Source of the DNA: Anaerolineaceae bacterium
GTDB lineage: Bacteria > Chloroflexota > Anaerolineae > Anaerolineales > Anaerolineaceae
Direction of reading: 5' to 3'
Assembly: GCA_028714615.1 (NCBI GenBank)
Contig: JAQTMA010000001.1
Coordinates: 1 to 64,000, forward strand
DNA length: 64,000 nucleotides
This document shows positions 1 through 6,928 of the stretch, piece after piece (within the stretch, counting starts at the first letter, position 1; every line of letters starts with the position of its first letter). Below the pieces are notes generated by a model. The model worked only from the letters and a program-made list of their open reading frames with translations. It was not told where the DNA came from and did not search any database. Position numbers and translations under genes: made by a program.

Positions 1-134
1 TCATCGTTTCCTCGTAAAGATAAGTGAAGAGTATCACAGAGTCAGGGGTGAATTGTCACCAATCCATCGAATGCTGGTCGGAATGTGAAATGTTGCAGAT
101 TGCAGGCGGTTATGATAGAATTCCGGTGTAATAT
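1..134. other. Host flank left of the prophage
   Basis: This is the only host DNA in the window. It holds the upstream region of the tRNA-His gene and no convincing coding sequence; an 82-codon open frame that crosses the tRNA is chance. Base identity with the second phage copy starts only at 174, which places the host/phage boundary there. Confidence 0.7.
93..121 (+). promoter_or_regulatory. Promoter of tRNA-His
   Basis: TTGCAG (93-98) and TAGAAT (116-121) are separated by 17 bp, close to the sigma-70 consensus. The predicted start near 128 lies just upstream of the tRNA 5' end at 135. Confidence 0.6.
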
Positions 135-207
135 GGTGGCTGTAGCTCAATGGCAGAGCATCGCACTGTGGATGCGAGGGTTGCGGGTTCGACCCCCGTC
201 AGCCACC
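135..207 (+). tRNA. tRNA-His (GTG)
   Basis: A full cloverleaf can be drawn: acceptor 136-142 with 200-206, the histidine-specific extra G at 135 opposite C207, D arm 145-159, anticodon stem 161-165/173-177 with GTG at 168-170, and T arm 183-187/195-199. CCA is not encoded. The 3' half from 174 is also present at 41965-41998, so it is the part supplied by the phage attachment site, and integration restores a functional gene. Confidence 0.95.
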
Positions 208-208
208 C
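174..208. other. attL: attL core (tRNA 3' half)
   Basis: The sequence becomes identical to 41965 onward exactly here, inside the 3' strand of the anticodon stem. Tyrosine integrases commonly recombine at tRNA anticodon or T-loop segments. The right limit of the core cannot be fixed because the far host junction (attR) is outside the window; the tRNA 3' end near 207 is the likely limit. Confidence 0.8.
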
Positions 209-375
209 TTCAAAGGAAACCAAATAATACCGGTTGTAGGTTTGTTGGATATGTATGCCGATTAGCAATTGTTAATGTACAGACGCGCGGAGTACCAGCC
301 GATCTCGGGCAAAGTGATCGAAGGTACCGATAACCAGATGTAGGCGTTGCAGCAATAAAGACTTACTTATCGCGT

Positions 376-479
376 AAAGAAGACCCCGGGTTGGAACCGG
401 GGAAATTCAACTAGAAAATTTTTGCAATTCGTGGAGAGAAGTTTTTCTCCTGCAACAGAAATCTTGGCGGGTCGTGACA
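376..479 (-). ncRNA. Candidate small RNA or leaderless 37-codon mRNA
   Basis: A minus promoter (TTGCAT at 508-513, TATACT at 485-490, 17 bp apart) predicts a start near 478-480. About 80 bases on, a 6-bp GC stem (384-389/397-402) is followed by UCUUCUUU, which resembles an intrinsic terminator. The transcript would also fold GGAGA/TCTCC at 433-437/446-450. A frame opens with GTG exactly at the predicted start and ends at 367, so a leaderless 37-residue peptide is the alternative. No known RNA family is recognised. Confidence 0.35.
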
Positions 480-489
480 CCAATAGTAT

Positions 490-503
490 AGAACGTATGT
501 TCT
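490..503. promoter_or_regulatory. LexA-type operator (left end)
   Basis: AGAACGTATGTTCT has perfect 5-bp inverted arms around a 4-bp spacer. It fits the Gram-positive LexA consensus GAAC-RNRY-GTTC, spacer included. It lies between the -35 and -10 of the minus promoter at 485-513, overlapping the -10 by one base, an ideal position for repression. Confidence 0.6.
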
Positions 504-655
504 GTAAATGCAAGTGAGAAAAGGGTGATTTCGGGGGGCAATTCATTAACTTAGTCATTCCTACCTACCATGGGTGTGGGATGAATTTCCTGGATGTCAG
601 TAGTCTTGGCGGGCTGGTGGCAAACAGGAAGTAATGGGAAAATCTCTATTGCGAA

Positions 656-687
656 AGCGGTAGGGATTTTTCTTTTTCCCTACTGCT
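656..687 (-). terminator. Terminator of the XRE repressor gene
   Basis: An 11-bp stem with one G-U pair (656-666/677-687) and a 10-base loop overlaps the repressor stop codon. On the minus strand it is followed by only three T residues, so it may terminate inefficiently. Confidence 0.5.
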
Positions 688-961
688 CGCCCTCACAAGG
701 AACATAATCAACTATTTCAGCGATGGAGTTCACGCCTAAGATTTTGCGTACTTTGTTGAGAGTTTTAGTGGAAAAATCCACCTCCCCCCGAAGGAACCGG
801 TAGGCGGTATCTTGTCCAAGTTTCTCCAACAGGCAATAGGCAATGAATGTATTTTTGTCGATTCCTTTTTGGGCGAGCAGCTCGGGGACAAAGTTCTTGA
901 GCCCCATAGCCGCCTCCATTGAAATTCCATCTTGCACTTGATAATCAGCTTGATTCTCCAT
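680..961 (-). CDS. XRE/Cro-CI-type repressor
   Basis: This 93-residue protein has a helix-turn-helix of the Cro/C1 type at about residues 20-85 (segments LLAQKGID, FIAYCLLEKLGQDTAYRFLRG and STKTLNKVRKILGV). It has no C-terminal cleavage domain. AGGAG sits 7 bases before the ATG. It is transcribed from a consensus promoter (TTGACA-N17-TAATAT, 980-1008) that carries an operator-like dyad, so it probably represses itself and the divergent rightward promoter. It could be either the lysogeny repressor or a Cro-like antagonist; which one cannot be seen from sequence. Confidence 0.75.
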   Translation of the reverse strand: MENQADYQVQDGISMEAAMGLKNFVPELLAQKGIDKNTFIAYCLLEKLGQDTAYRFLRGEVDFSTKTLNKVRKILGVNSIAEIVDYVPCEGEQ

Positions 962-979
962 CCGTATGCTCCTGCAGAT

Positions 980-1053
980 ATATTAGCATAGACAATTACG
1001 ATTGTCAAGTATGCAAATTGATTATTGACTTTCGTAATGATATACAGTAATAT
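980..1053. promoter_or_regulatory. Divergent lysis-lysogeny promoter pair with mirrored operators
   Basis: Minus promoter: TTGACA 1003-1008 and TAATAT 980-985, 17-bp spacer. Plus promoter: TTGACT 1025-1030 and TAATAT 1048-1053, 17-bp spacer. Each -35 lies inside a 14-bp element; the element at 995-1008 and the inverted one at 1025-1038 match at 12 of 14 bases. A smaller dyad GACAAT-TACG-ATTGTC spans 991-1006. This is the layout of a phage switch controlled by the adjacent XRE protein. Confidence 0.75.
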
Positions 1054-1110
1054 GTATGTGTAAAGTAGTCAAGTCCACCAGCCCGCCAGCTGACAATCCA
1101 GGAGATGCGT

Positions 1111-1425
1111 ATGACCCAAACTTCGATTCCCACGATCGTCTATAAGACCGAAACAGAATGGAAAGGCCGCAAAGGCAACGTCCGCCTGACTTCCCACCAG
1201 GTGGTCGATTTCGATGCCACCTATGCCCCTTACCCCGAGGCCAACTATTGGGAGACCAAAGCCCGGCTGGCTTACGAGCGCCTGGAGGATTACATCGGCC
1301 GCTCCGGAGCGAAAGCCTGGCAAGAGGCGATCCTCATCAATGAGGACACCTGGAAGACGATCTTTGAGAAGATCAACAAACGCTTGACCTTTCTCCAGGA
1401 GACAGACCATGCAGCCCATCCTTGA
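1111..1425 (+). CDS. Hypothetical protein, first gene of rightward operon
   Basis: The protein has 104 residues if translation starts at the ATG at 1111, which has CAGGAG 6 bases upstream; the ATG at 1105 touches the ribosome site. It is rich in Tyr, Trp and Glu/Lys, with no signal peptide or membrane segment. No family is recognised. It is the first gene behind the rightward switch promoter, so it is likely expressed early on induction. The next gene starts inside its 3' end. Confidence 0.65.
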   Translation: MTQTSIPTIVYKTETEWKGRKGNVRLTSHQVVDFDATYAPYPEANYWETKARLAYERLEDYIGRSGAKAWQEAILINEDTWKTIFEKINKRLTFLQETDHAAHP

Positions 1426-1681
1426 TCTCCAGCCCTCTCCCTCCCAAACCCCCAGCGATTCCATCAAAGGCGTTCCCGGCGTAGTCATCTGTGAGTTTGC
1501 CGCCTCCTGCCGGCTGTGGACCTCTCCCTTCCCCAACACGATCGGCCGCCAGGCAGCCTACACCTTCCTCATCCAAACCCAGGGCATGCAGTGGTTGGTG
1601 GAGCACCAGCGCGACGTCAAGACAGTCCTGGATACCGTTGAGCAAGTCATTCTTGCGGAGGTGTCCCCATGCCCGAACTAG
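1409..1681 (+). CDS. Hypothetical protein
   Basis: This 90-residue protein starts 17 bases inside the preceding gene with GGAGA before the ATG, so translation is probably coupled. Residues 1-25 are Pro/Ser-rich and probably disordered; residues 25-85 look folded, with mixed strands and helix. No family is recognised. The function in the rightward early operon is unknown. Confidence 0.6.
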   Translation: MQPILDLQPSPSQTPSDSIKGVPGVVICEFAASCRLWTSPFPNTIGRQAAYTFLIQTQGMQWLVEHQRDVKTVLDTVEQVILAEVSPCPN

Positions 1682-1788
1682 ACGCCTTTACGACTGCCTT
1701 CCAGCGCGATCCATGGATCGGTATCATTGTACTGCTCGTTCTCGCCCTGGCGATCTGCGTCCTCCTGCCAGGTCCTCGCCGGCGATAA
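1669..1788 (+). CDS. 39-residue single-pass membrane peptide
   Basis: The ATG overlaps the end of the previous gene by 13 bases and is preceded by GGAGGTG. An acidic N terminus (about 15 residues) is followed by one hydrophobic helix at residues 17-33 and a C-terminal Arg-Arg-Arg, which predicts N-out/C-in topology. It is too short for most gene callers. It may be a membrane-acting early phage peptide; no homologue is recognised. Confidence 0.55.
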   Translation: MPELDAFTTAFQRDPWIGIIVLLVLALAICVLLPGPRRR

Positions 1789-1793
1789 GCCCA

Positions 1794-2012
1794 ATGGAGG
1801 TCATCGTCACAAGCGATTGGACTGCAGTGGAGGCCGGCCGCCGCCACCGCAAGCTGGTTCATCTTCGCGAGCCCGATCGGAGCTTAGCTCGTCAGAAGAT
1901 GGACGCCCTGATCGATCACCTGTCCGGGTTGGGCTGGCGGGTGGAGGATCGCCGCGATCTGATCGCCCCCGGGACGGAAGACAGCACCGACCTTCCATGG
2001 TATCAGCGTTAA
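1794..2012 (+). CDS. Hypothetical basic protein
   Basis: The 72-residue protein starts at the ATG at 1794, 5 bases after the preceding stop; a longer frame upstream overlaps two other genes and was rejected. It is rich in Arg and Asp, with a helical middle (residues 28-50) ending in a GLGWRVEDR turn. No family is recognised. Confidence 0.55.
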   Translation: MEVIVTSDWTAVEAGRRHRKLVHLREPDRSLARQKMDALIDHLSGLGWRVEDRRDLIAPGTEDSTDLPWYQR

Positions 2013-2024
2013 AGGAGAATCTTC

Positions 2025-2213
2025 ATGAACGAAAACGATAAAGAAGCAATTGCCCGGTACGAGCGCGAGCTCCGAGCATCTGGAGTGTTTGACCGATTTA
2101 GTTACTTCCACATGGCGCAGGTCCTCCTGGACAAATATTGGCTTCTGGGCGTAGTGGTACTGGCCGAAAAACTCAAAGAGCTTGCCCAAGAACGGAAAGC
2201 GAGCGAGAAATGA
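2025..2213 (+). CDS. Small helical hypothetical protein
   Basis: This 62-residue protein follows AAGGAG at good spacing. It is strongly charged at both ends with a hydrophobic central stretch (residues 33-46) that could be a short membrane helix or a buried helix. Its stop overlaps the start of the next gene (ATGA). Confidence 0.6.
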   Translation: MNENDKEAIARYERELRASGVFDRFSYFHMAQVLLDKYWLLGVVVLAEKLKELAQERKASEK

Positions 2214-2746
2214 AAGCGTTAACGCTAATCCAACCCTGGGCGACGCTCGTTGCGATCGGCGCGAAGCGCATCGAAACCCGCAGTTGGTCCACCGGCTACC
2301 GCGGACCGCTGGCGATCCATTCCAGCTCGAGTAAGCAGTTCATCAACATGCGGGGCAAAGATTACATTTGTGGGGATGAACCATTCTACTCGGTATTGAC
2401 GGAAGCTAGTAAGAGACATACTGCAACCCTCACCGATCTGAAGGATATGGTAACCAGGCCTTTTATGCCTCTTGGCTGCATAATTGCGACCTGTGAGCTG
2501 ATCGGCTGCGGCCCGATTGCCGATCAGCGGACCTATATCAAAGTAAAACCCCAACCTTTATATAACTGCGTTGGCGTTCCTCCGGAAGAACCAGAGCTCT
2601 CTTTCGGCGATTACACGACGGGCCGCTTCGCGTGGGTCCTGGCAAACGTAAAACCGCTTCCCGAGCCCATCCCGGCCAAGGGAGCTCTGGGGTTGTGGGA
2701 GTGGAAACAAAACAGGCTAGGGTTGGACAGGGTTGGACAGCCGTGA
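2210..2746 (+). CDS. ASCH-domain protein
   Basis: The protein has 178 residues from the ATG that overlaps the previous stop. The N terminus MKALTLIQPWATLVAIGAKR followed by ETRSW is the signature of the ASCH fold, a PUA-like beta barrel that binds RNA or modified nucleotides. Phages often carry ASCH or EVE proteins, and proposed roles include RNA binding and handling of modified bases; the role here is unknown. The second half holds a second conserved strand pattern (GCIIATCELIG, then YTTGRFAWVL) typical of the family. Confidence 0.8.
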   Translation: MKALTLIQPWATLVAIGAKRIETRSWSTGYRGPLAIHSSSSKQFINMRGKDYICGDEPFYSVLTEASKRHTATLTDLKDMVTRPFMPLGCIIATCELIGCGPIADQRTYIKVKPQPLYNCVGVPPEEPELSFGDYTTGRFAWVLANVKPLPEPIPAKGALGLWEWKQNRLGLDRVGQP

Positions 2747-2964
2747 AAATCTGCATGATGTGGTTCGATAACGATCCCAAGGCCGGCCTGGAGAAAAAGC
2801 TCCAGCGCGCCGCTGCCTACTACGAGGCCAAATACGGCCAGGCGCCTACCCTCTGCTACGTCCATCCGGTCATGCTCGGCGAGGGCAAGCCGGTGGCCGG
2901 CGCCCTCGAGGTGCGCTCCAGCGGCTCCATCCTGCCCCATCATTTTTGGATCGGCATGGCCTGA
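2743..2964 (+). CDS. Hypothetical protein
   Basis: It starts with GTG at 2743, overlapping the preceding stop by 3 bases (GTGA); an in-frame ATG at 2755 is an alternative. The 73 residues give a helix (residues 15-32) and then short strands ending in a conserved-looking HHFWIGMA tail. No family is recognised. It is the last gene of the rightward operon. Confidence 0.6.
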   Translation: MKICMMWFDNDPKAGLEKKLQRAAAYYEAKYGQAPTLCYVHPVMLGEGKPVAGALEVRSSGSILPHHFWIGMA

Positions 2965-2980
2965 AAATGCCTCTTTTTTT
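2953..2980 (+). terminator. Weak intrinsic terminator of the rightward operon
   Basis: GGCAT (2953-2957) pairs with ATGCC (2967-2971) and is followed by TCTTTTTTT. The stem is only 5 bp, but the T tract is long. It overlaps the last stop codon. Confidence 0.4.
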
Positions 2981-3035
2981 GCCCGATAAGGTGGTGATAA
3001 CACAGCTTAGCCACGCCATATGGTAGACTGACCGC

Positions 3036-3965
3036 ATGGACATCCACGACAGCATCAATGCACTGGTTTCCGAGCTTTCGAGCAGCCGCTCAGCCAACAC
3101 CGCCCGCACCTACCGCAACGCCTATTCCACCTGGCTGCGCTACCTCGCAGAGTCGGGTATTCCGGAGACGGCCCCGGTCGAAGGCCTCACCATTGATCAC
3201 TTCATCCATTTTCCCAGCTGGTTCCTGGGCCAAAAACTCTCCAAGGCCACCCAGCTGTGCTACCTGGCCGGGATCCGCGCCCTGATCAACTGGCTGGTGA
3301 TCAACGGCTACCTCAACCCCTCCTACCTCGATACCATCCGCCTGGAGAAGGCGCTCAGCCAGGTCAGCCGCAAGAAAGAGCACAAACTGCCGCGCATCCC
3401 CAAGCCCGGGCAGGTGGAGGGCATCCTCTCTGCCGCCGGCCGGGCTACCTCCGCCTCTCCCATCCTGGAGCGCGATATCGCGATTGTGGAGCTCTTGGCT
3501 TCCTCCGGCTGCCGCAACGCCGAGATCGCCCAGCTCTGCGTGGGACAGATCGACCTGGTGGAGCGCCGCGCCCGGGTCTTGGGGAAAGGCAGCAAAGAGG
3601 CTTTCGCCTACTTCTCCACCCAGGCTGCGGACGCGCTCCGAGCCTACTGGGCTGCGCGCGGGTCCGCCGCTCCCGAGGAGCCCGCTTTCTGCCGGCACGA
3701 TCGGGGCGCCGGGGGGCGGGCGCTGCCCCTGTCGACTAACTCCATCCGCGAAATCGTCCTCGCCTTGCGCCAGGCGGCCGGGATCGAGAGCCAGTTTTCC
3801 CCGCACTATTTCCGGCACGCCTTCGGCATGAAGGTCCTGCACGATACCGGGAATCTCGCCCTGACCCAGGATCTCATGCGGCATGAGAACCCGGCCTCCA
3901 CCCGCGTCTACGCCACCATCGACCCCGATGATCTGCGCGAGGCGCATCGCAAGATCTACCAGTAG
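3036..3965 (+). CDS. Tyrosine recombinase (XerC/D-like), internal
   Basis: The 309-residue protein has an N-terminal SAM-like core-binding domain (residues 5-110) and a C-terminal catalytic domain with all expected residues: R160, K184, H257 and R260 (HYFR), H283 and nucleophile Y292. It looks active. It is not the gene next to attP, so it is less likely to be the integrase; concatemer or dimer resolution, or mobilisation of the neighbouring cargo, are possible. The ribosome site is poor. Confidence 0.85.
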   Translation: MDIHDSINALVSELSSSRSANTARTYRNAYSTWLRYLAESGIPETAPVEGLTIDHFIHFPSWFLGQKLSKATQLCYLAGIRALINWLVINGYLNPSYLDTIRLEKALSQVSRKKEHKLPRIPKPGQVEGILSAAGRATSASPILERDIAIVELLASSGCRNAEIAQLCVGQIDLVERRARVLGKGSKEAFAYFSTQAADALRAYWAARGSAAPEEPAFCRHDRGAGGRALPLSTNSIREIVLALRQAAGIESQFSPHYFRHAFGMKVLHDTGNLALTQDLMRHENPASTRVYATIDPDDLREAHRKIYQ

Positions 3966-4175
3966 CATGGATATTCCTCTGCATCACCGAATGCCACAAA
4001 TCTGCTGACGATGTTGGGGACCATTTGGGCAGCTGTAAACTGAAATGTTATTCCTGGATTGAAATCACGACAAAAGTTATGCGATTCCTATGCCTTTTGT
4101 ACAATTGAACCGAGGTATACTAGAACAGAAGTTGCACCCTATCAGAGTGGCGTCCAACCTAACGGAGGTTTCATA
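3966..4175 (+). promoter_or_regulatory. Upstream region of the Ntn-hydrolase cassette
   Basis: This 210-base gap ends in TATACT (4116-4121), a good -10. Right behind it, AGAAC-AGAA-GTTGC (4122-4135) resembles the LexA-type operators at 490 and 40445, with mismatches in the right arm. No clear -35 at 17 bp is visible. GGAGG stands 7 bases before the next start. Confidence 0.4.
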
Positions 4176-5465
4176 ATGACGGCAGAAATTGCTGTTATGA
4201 ATAAATGCGCGGTCGCGATTGCCGCAGATAGCGCTGCAACTGTTTATTATCCGGGCGGCAGAAAAATATTCAATTCGGCATGCAAGTTATACATGCTTTC
4301 AAAGTACAATCCCGTGGGGGGCTTGATCTATCAGAACTTAGAAATTATGGGTGTGCCATGGGAAACACTCATTAAGATCTTCCGGAAGCAATTAAAGAAA
4401 GATAAATGCGATCATATCAAGGGATATGCCGAAAAACTCATCTTATTCGTCAGTCGGTTTTTCTCTGAAAAGGATCAAGAGGCCCATTTCACATCCACAA
4501 TAACCGATTACTTTACCCTCATGGCTAAGGAAATCGACACCAAGGTCACCCAAATTATTGAAAAAAACGGGGCGATCGATCAGGACAACACAGCAGAGAT
4601 TGTACAATCGGCGATTTACGAGTATTACGATCGCTGGGACCATTTGGAATCGCTGCCCTATGCCACGGATGAATACTGCCAGGAATTATTAGAAAAATAT
4701 GGTGGGGCGATTGAATTGGCTCGCTGCAAAATTTTCAAGGAGCTTCCATTCACCGATGATGCTACTGATTATTTGAATAAATTTTGCGCCCACATATTTT
4801 CAAAGAATAATTTCCAGGACTACTCGGGTGTCGTAATTACTGGCTTCGGGGAAGCGGAAATTTACCCGAATATCGTGACCATGCGAGTGGAAGGAGTTGT
4901 AAACAACCATCTCAAATTCGTCGTTGATGAGGACTGCGGGATATCAAGCGATTTTCCCGCCCGGGTGTTTCCGTTAGCGCAAAAGGACGTTACCCTATCT
5001 TTCTTTCAAGGAATCGACCCACAGCTTAAAAGCATTATCCTTGATTCTATATCCAAGACTTTCACCGCATTATCTCCCGCATTAATTCAAGCGATGGAGA
5101 ATCAGATTCCCGACCTCGATCAAACTGTAAGGACGAATTTATCCGAAAAACTAAGCAGATTTGGCGAAAGTACATATAATATACTTGAACAGTTGATCAA
5201 TGGGTATTCAAAGAAGGTCCATGTCGATCCCATTTTGACAGCAATTCAATTCCTTTCAAAGGGAGAATTGGCTGCCATGGCTGAAACTCTGGTAAACTTG
5301 ACATCCTTTCGGCGGAAGATGTCTATGGGTGATGAGACGGTTGGTGGCCCCATAGACGTAGCAGTAATCTCCAAGGCTGATGGTTTTGTCTGGATAGATC
5401 GCAAGCATTACTTCGATCCAAAAATCAATCATCAATTTTTTGATAATTATTATCATATAGACTAA
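4176..5465 (+). CDS. Proteasome-like Ntn hydrolase
   Basis: I chose ATG 4176 (429 residues) because GGAGG precedes it and because it places Thr at position 2. After Met removal Thr would be the N-terminal nucleophile, as in HslV and 20S beta subunits. Asp18 (Asp17 counted from that Thr, in AADS) and Lys37 (in ACKLYML) match the proteasome catalytic Asp17/Lys33. The GGLIYQ segment parallels the HslV AGFAGG strand. A helical insert (about residues 75-215) and a C terminus with VGGPIDVAVISK follow. The base composition is AT-richer than its neighbours. It has no ATPase partner; a small gene follows 14 bases on. A defence or regulatory protease role is inferred, not shown. Confidence 0.65.
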   Translation: MTAEIAVMNKCAVAIAADSAATVYYPGGRKIFNSACKLYMLSKYNPVGGLIYQNLEIMGVPWETLIKIFRKQLKKDKCDHIKGYAEKLILFVSRFFSEKDQEAHFTSTITDYFTLMAKEIDTKVTQIIEKNGAIDQDNTAEIVQSAIYEYYDRWDHLESLPYATDEYCQELLEKYGGAIELARCKIFKELPFTDDATDYLNKFCAHIFSKNNFQDYSGVVITGFGEAEIYPNIVTMRVEGVVNNHLKFVVDEDCGISSDFPARVFPLAQKDVTLSFFQGIDPQLKSIILDSISKTFTALSPALIQAMENQIPDLDQTVRTNLSEKLSRFGESTYNILEQLINGYSKKVHVDPILTAIQFLSKGELAAMAETLVNLTSFRRKMSMGDETVGGPIDVAVISKADGFVWIDRKHYFDPKINHQFFDNYYHID

Positions 5466-5479
5466 GAAGGAGGAACCAA

Positions 5480-5704
5480 ATGATGGAACCTAAGAATTCA
5501 CCGAAGGTTTTCCGCTCCATGGAAGAGTTCAGGGATACATTCTTACCTGAAACCCCGAGTGAGAAATTTGCCAGAAAAATCAGCGATACCCGAGATCCCG
5601 GGGTGATTGGAGATCTGTTTTCTAGAATCGCGCTGGATGGTTTCAATAAAACCATTTCGAGCGATGATGCCACACAACGCTGCAAACCAGGAAATAAAGA
5701 TTGA
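5480..5704 (+). CDS. Small partner of the Ntn hydrolase
   Basis: The 74-residue protein starts after AAGGAGG, 14 bases behind the hydrolase, and shares its AT-rich composition, so the two form one cassette closed by a terminator. It is charged, soluble and predicted helical. A possible job is inhibitor, adaptor or substrate of the hydrolase, based only on position. No family is recognised. Confidence 0.6.
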   Translation: MMEPKNSPKVFRSMEEFRDTFLPETPSEKFARKISDTRDPGVIGDLFSRIALDGFNKTISSDDATQRCKPGNKD

Positions 5705-5718
5705 TAATTTCAAACCAA

Positions 5719-5749
5719 AACACCCCGCTAGATGGCGGGGTGTTTTTTT
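5719..5749 (+). terminator. Strong intrinsic terminator
   Basis: A perfect 10-bp stem (AACACCCCGC, 5719-5728, with 5735-5744), 6-base loop and a run of T residues to 5749 close the hydrolase cassette and separate it from the next gene. Confidence 0.9.
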
Positions 5750-5983
5750 ATTCCCACTCGAAATCCCAAAGTCTAGGGGTTTCCATCAAAAATGATGTTT
5801 CCTTCATTTTCCAGTTGCATGTCGCTCTGGTCATTGCCATCGAACACCTGAAGCTGGTGGTACCGACAGAATGACCGTTTCCGAAGATACGGTTTGACAA
5901 ATTTCCTCTATAATAAAACCAGCCCGCCAAAAACAATTGAATAGAGTTGATCCTAGCCACGGTCCTATGGAGGGGATATTGCC

Positions 5984-6880
5984 ATGCTTATCACGCGTGA
6001 GTATGAGCTTGTCGGGGGCGCCGAATTCCAGCAGATGGGAGCAGATTTCATCGCACTGGACGTGGAAACGGCCAACCCGAACTTCGCTAGTATCTGTCAG
6101 ATCGGGATTGCGTTTTTCAAAGACGGGGCGATTTGTGCCACTAGCAAAACTTTCATCGATCCGCAAGATTATTTCGATGATATGAACGTTTTCATTCACG
6201 GCATCACCGAGGAGAGGGTCGCCGGTGCGCCGACCTTTCCAGACTTTCTGAAGCTCCTCCGGCCGATCCTGGAAAACCAAATCGTAGTTCACCACACCGC
6301 ATTTGATAAGGCCTCCTTCCGCCAGGCCGCCCAAAAATACAACCTGCCCGAGCTGGATTGTCGCTGGCTGGACACGGCCCGCGTTGCCCGCCGCACCTGG
6401 GAAACCTACCGCTATTCCGGCTATGGGTTAGGCCCTTTGGCCGAGAGGCTATCGATCCAATTTCAGGCGCACGACGCACTGGAGGATGCTCGCGCCTGTG
6501 GCGAGATCTTACTCCGCGCCATTCAGACATCTGGGATTTCCTTGGCGGACTGGCTGGAATTGGCACCCAAAAGTTTTGGCGGCAATATTTCCCAATCCGG
6601 TAACCCTGACGGACCCCTCGCTGGGGAAGTGATCGTCTTCACTGGTGAGCTCTCCCTCAAGCGTGCAGAAGCAGCCAAGATCGCCGCGAAGACTGGCTGC
6701 GACGTCGCTGATGGCGTGAACAAAGCCACGACAATCCTAGTAGTCGGCGATCAGGATATCAAGAAGTTAGCCGGTCAGCTGAAGAGTTCGAAGCATCGAA
6801 AAGCAGAATCATTAATCGGGGCTGGCCAGGCAATTCGGATCATCGCCGAAAAAGACTTTCTCGAATTAGTGAAAATCTAA
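5984..6880 (+). CDS. DEDDh exonuclease with C-terminal BRCT domain
   Basis: This 298-residue protein has a DnaQ/RNase T-type exonuclease domain (residues 20-185) with D26 and E28 (LDVET), D108 (HTAFDKASF), H163 and D168 (HDALEDA), the complete DEDDh set for two-metal 3'-5' hydrolysis. Residues 213-298 match a BRCT domain like that of NAD-dependent ligase (GEVIVFTGEL start). Similar fusions occur as stand-alone repair-type proteins. GGAGGGG is 8 bases before the ATG. It lies alone between a terminator and the next cargo gene; a -10-like TATAAT at 5909-5914 precedes it. DNA repair, epsilon-like proofreading or defence are all possible roles. Confidence 0.85.
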   Translation: MLITREYELVGGAEFQQMGADFIALDVETANPNFASICQIGIAFFKDGAICATSKTFIDPQDYFDDMNVFIHGITEERVAGAPTFPDFLKLLRPILENQIVVHHTAFDKASFRQAAQKYNLPELDCRWLDTARVARRTWETYRYSGYGLGPLAERLSIQFQAHDALEDARACGEILLRAIQTSGISLADWLELAPKSFGGNISQSGNPDGPLAGEVIVFTGELSLKRAEAAKIAAKTGCDVADGVNKATTILVVGDQDIKKLAGQLKSSKHRKAESLIGAGQAIRIIAEKDFLELVKI

Positions 6881-6928
6881 TCAGAAATTACTAAATTAAT
6901 TTTGTGGACAACCAGTAAACGAGGCAGC

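Larger units (their letters stand above)
208..679. other. Phage left-end control region, no firm gene
   Basis: There is no well supported protein gene in these 470 bases. It holds a promoter with a LexA-type operator on the minus strand, two hairpins, and the 10-bp direct repeat TCTTGGCGGG at 462-471 and 604-613, which could be integrase arm sites (guess). A 63-codon minus frame at 367-558 has only a weak ribosome site. Confidence 0.5.

Noticed and set aside
85..333. 82-codon plus frame across the tRNA
   Set aside because: It reads through the tRNA-His cloverleaf and the host-phage boundary and has no ribosome site.
367..558. 63-codon minus frame near the att site
   Set aside because: Its start lies upstream of the predicted promoter and has a poor ribosome site; only the downstream leaderless part is kept as an alternative to a small RNA.
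3090..3968. 292-codon minus frame opposite the internal recombinase
   Set aside because: It is the antisense shadow of a gene with a complete catalytic set; its Gly/Asp-rich sequence matches no family.
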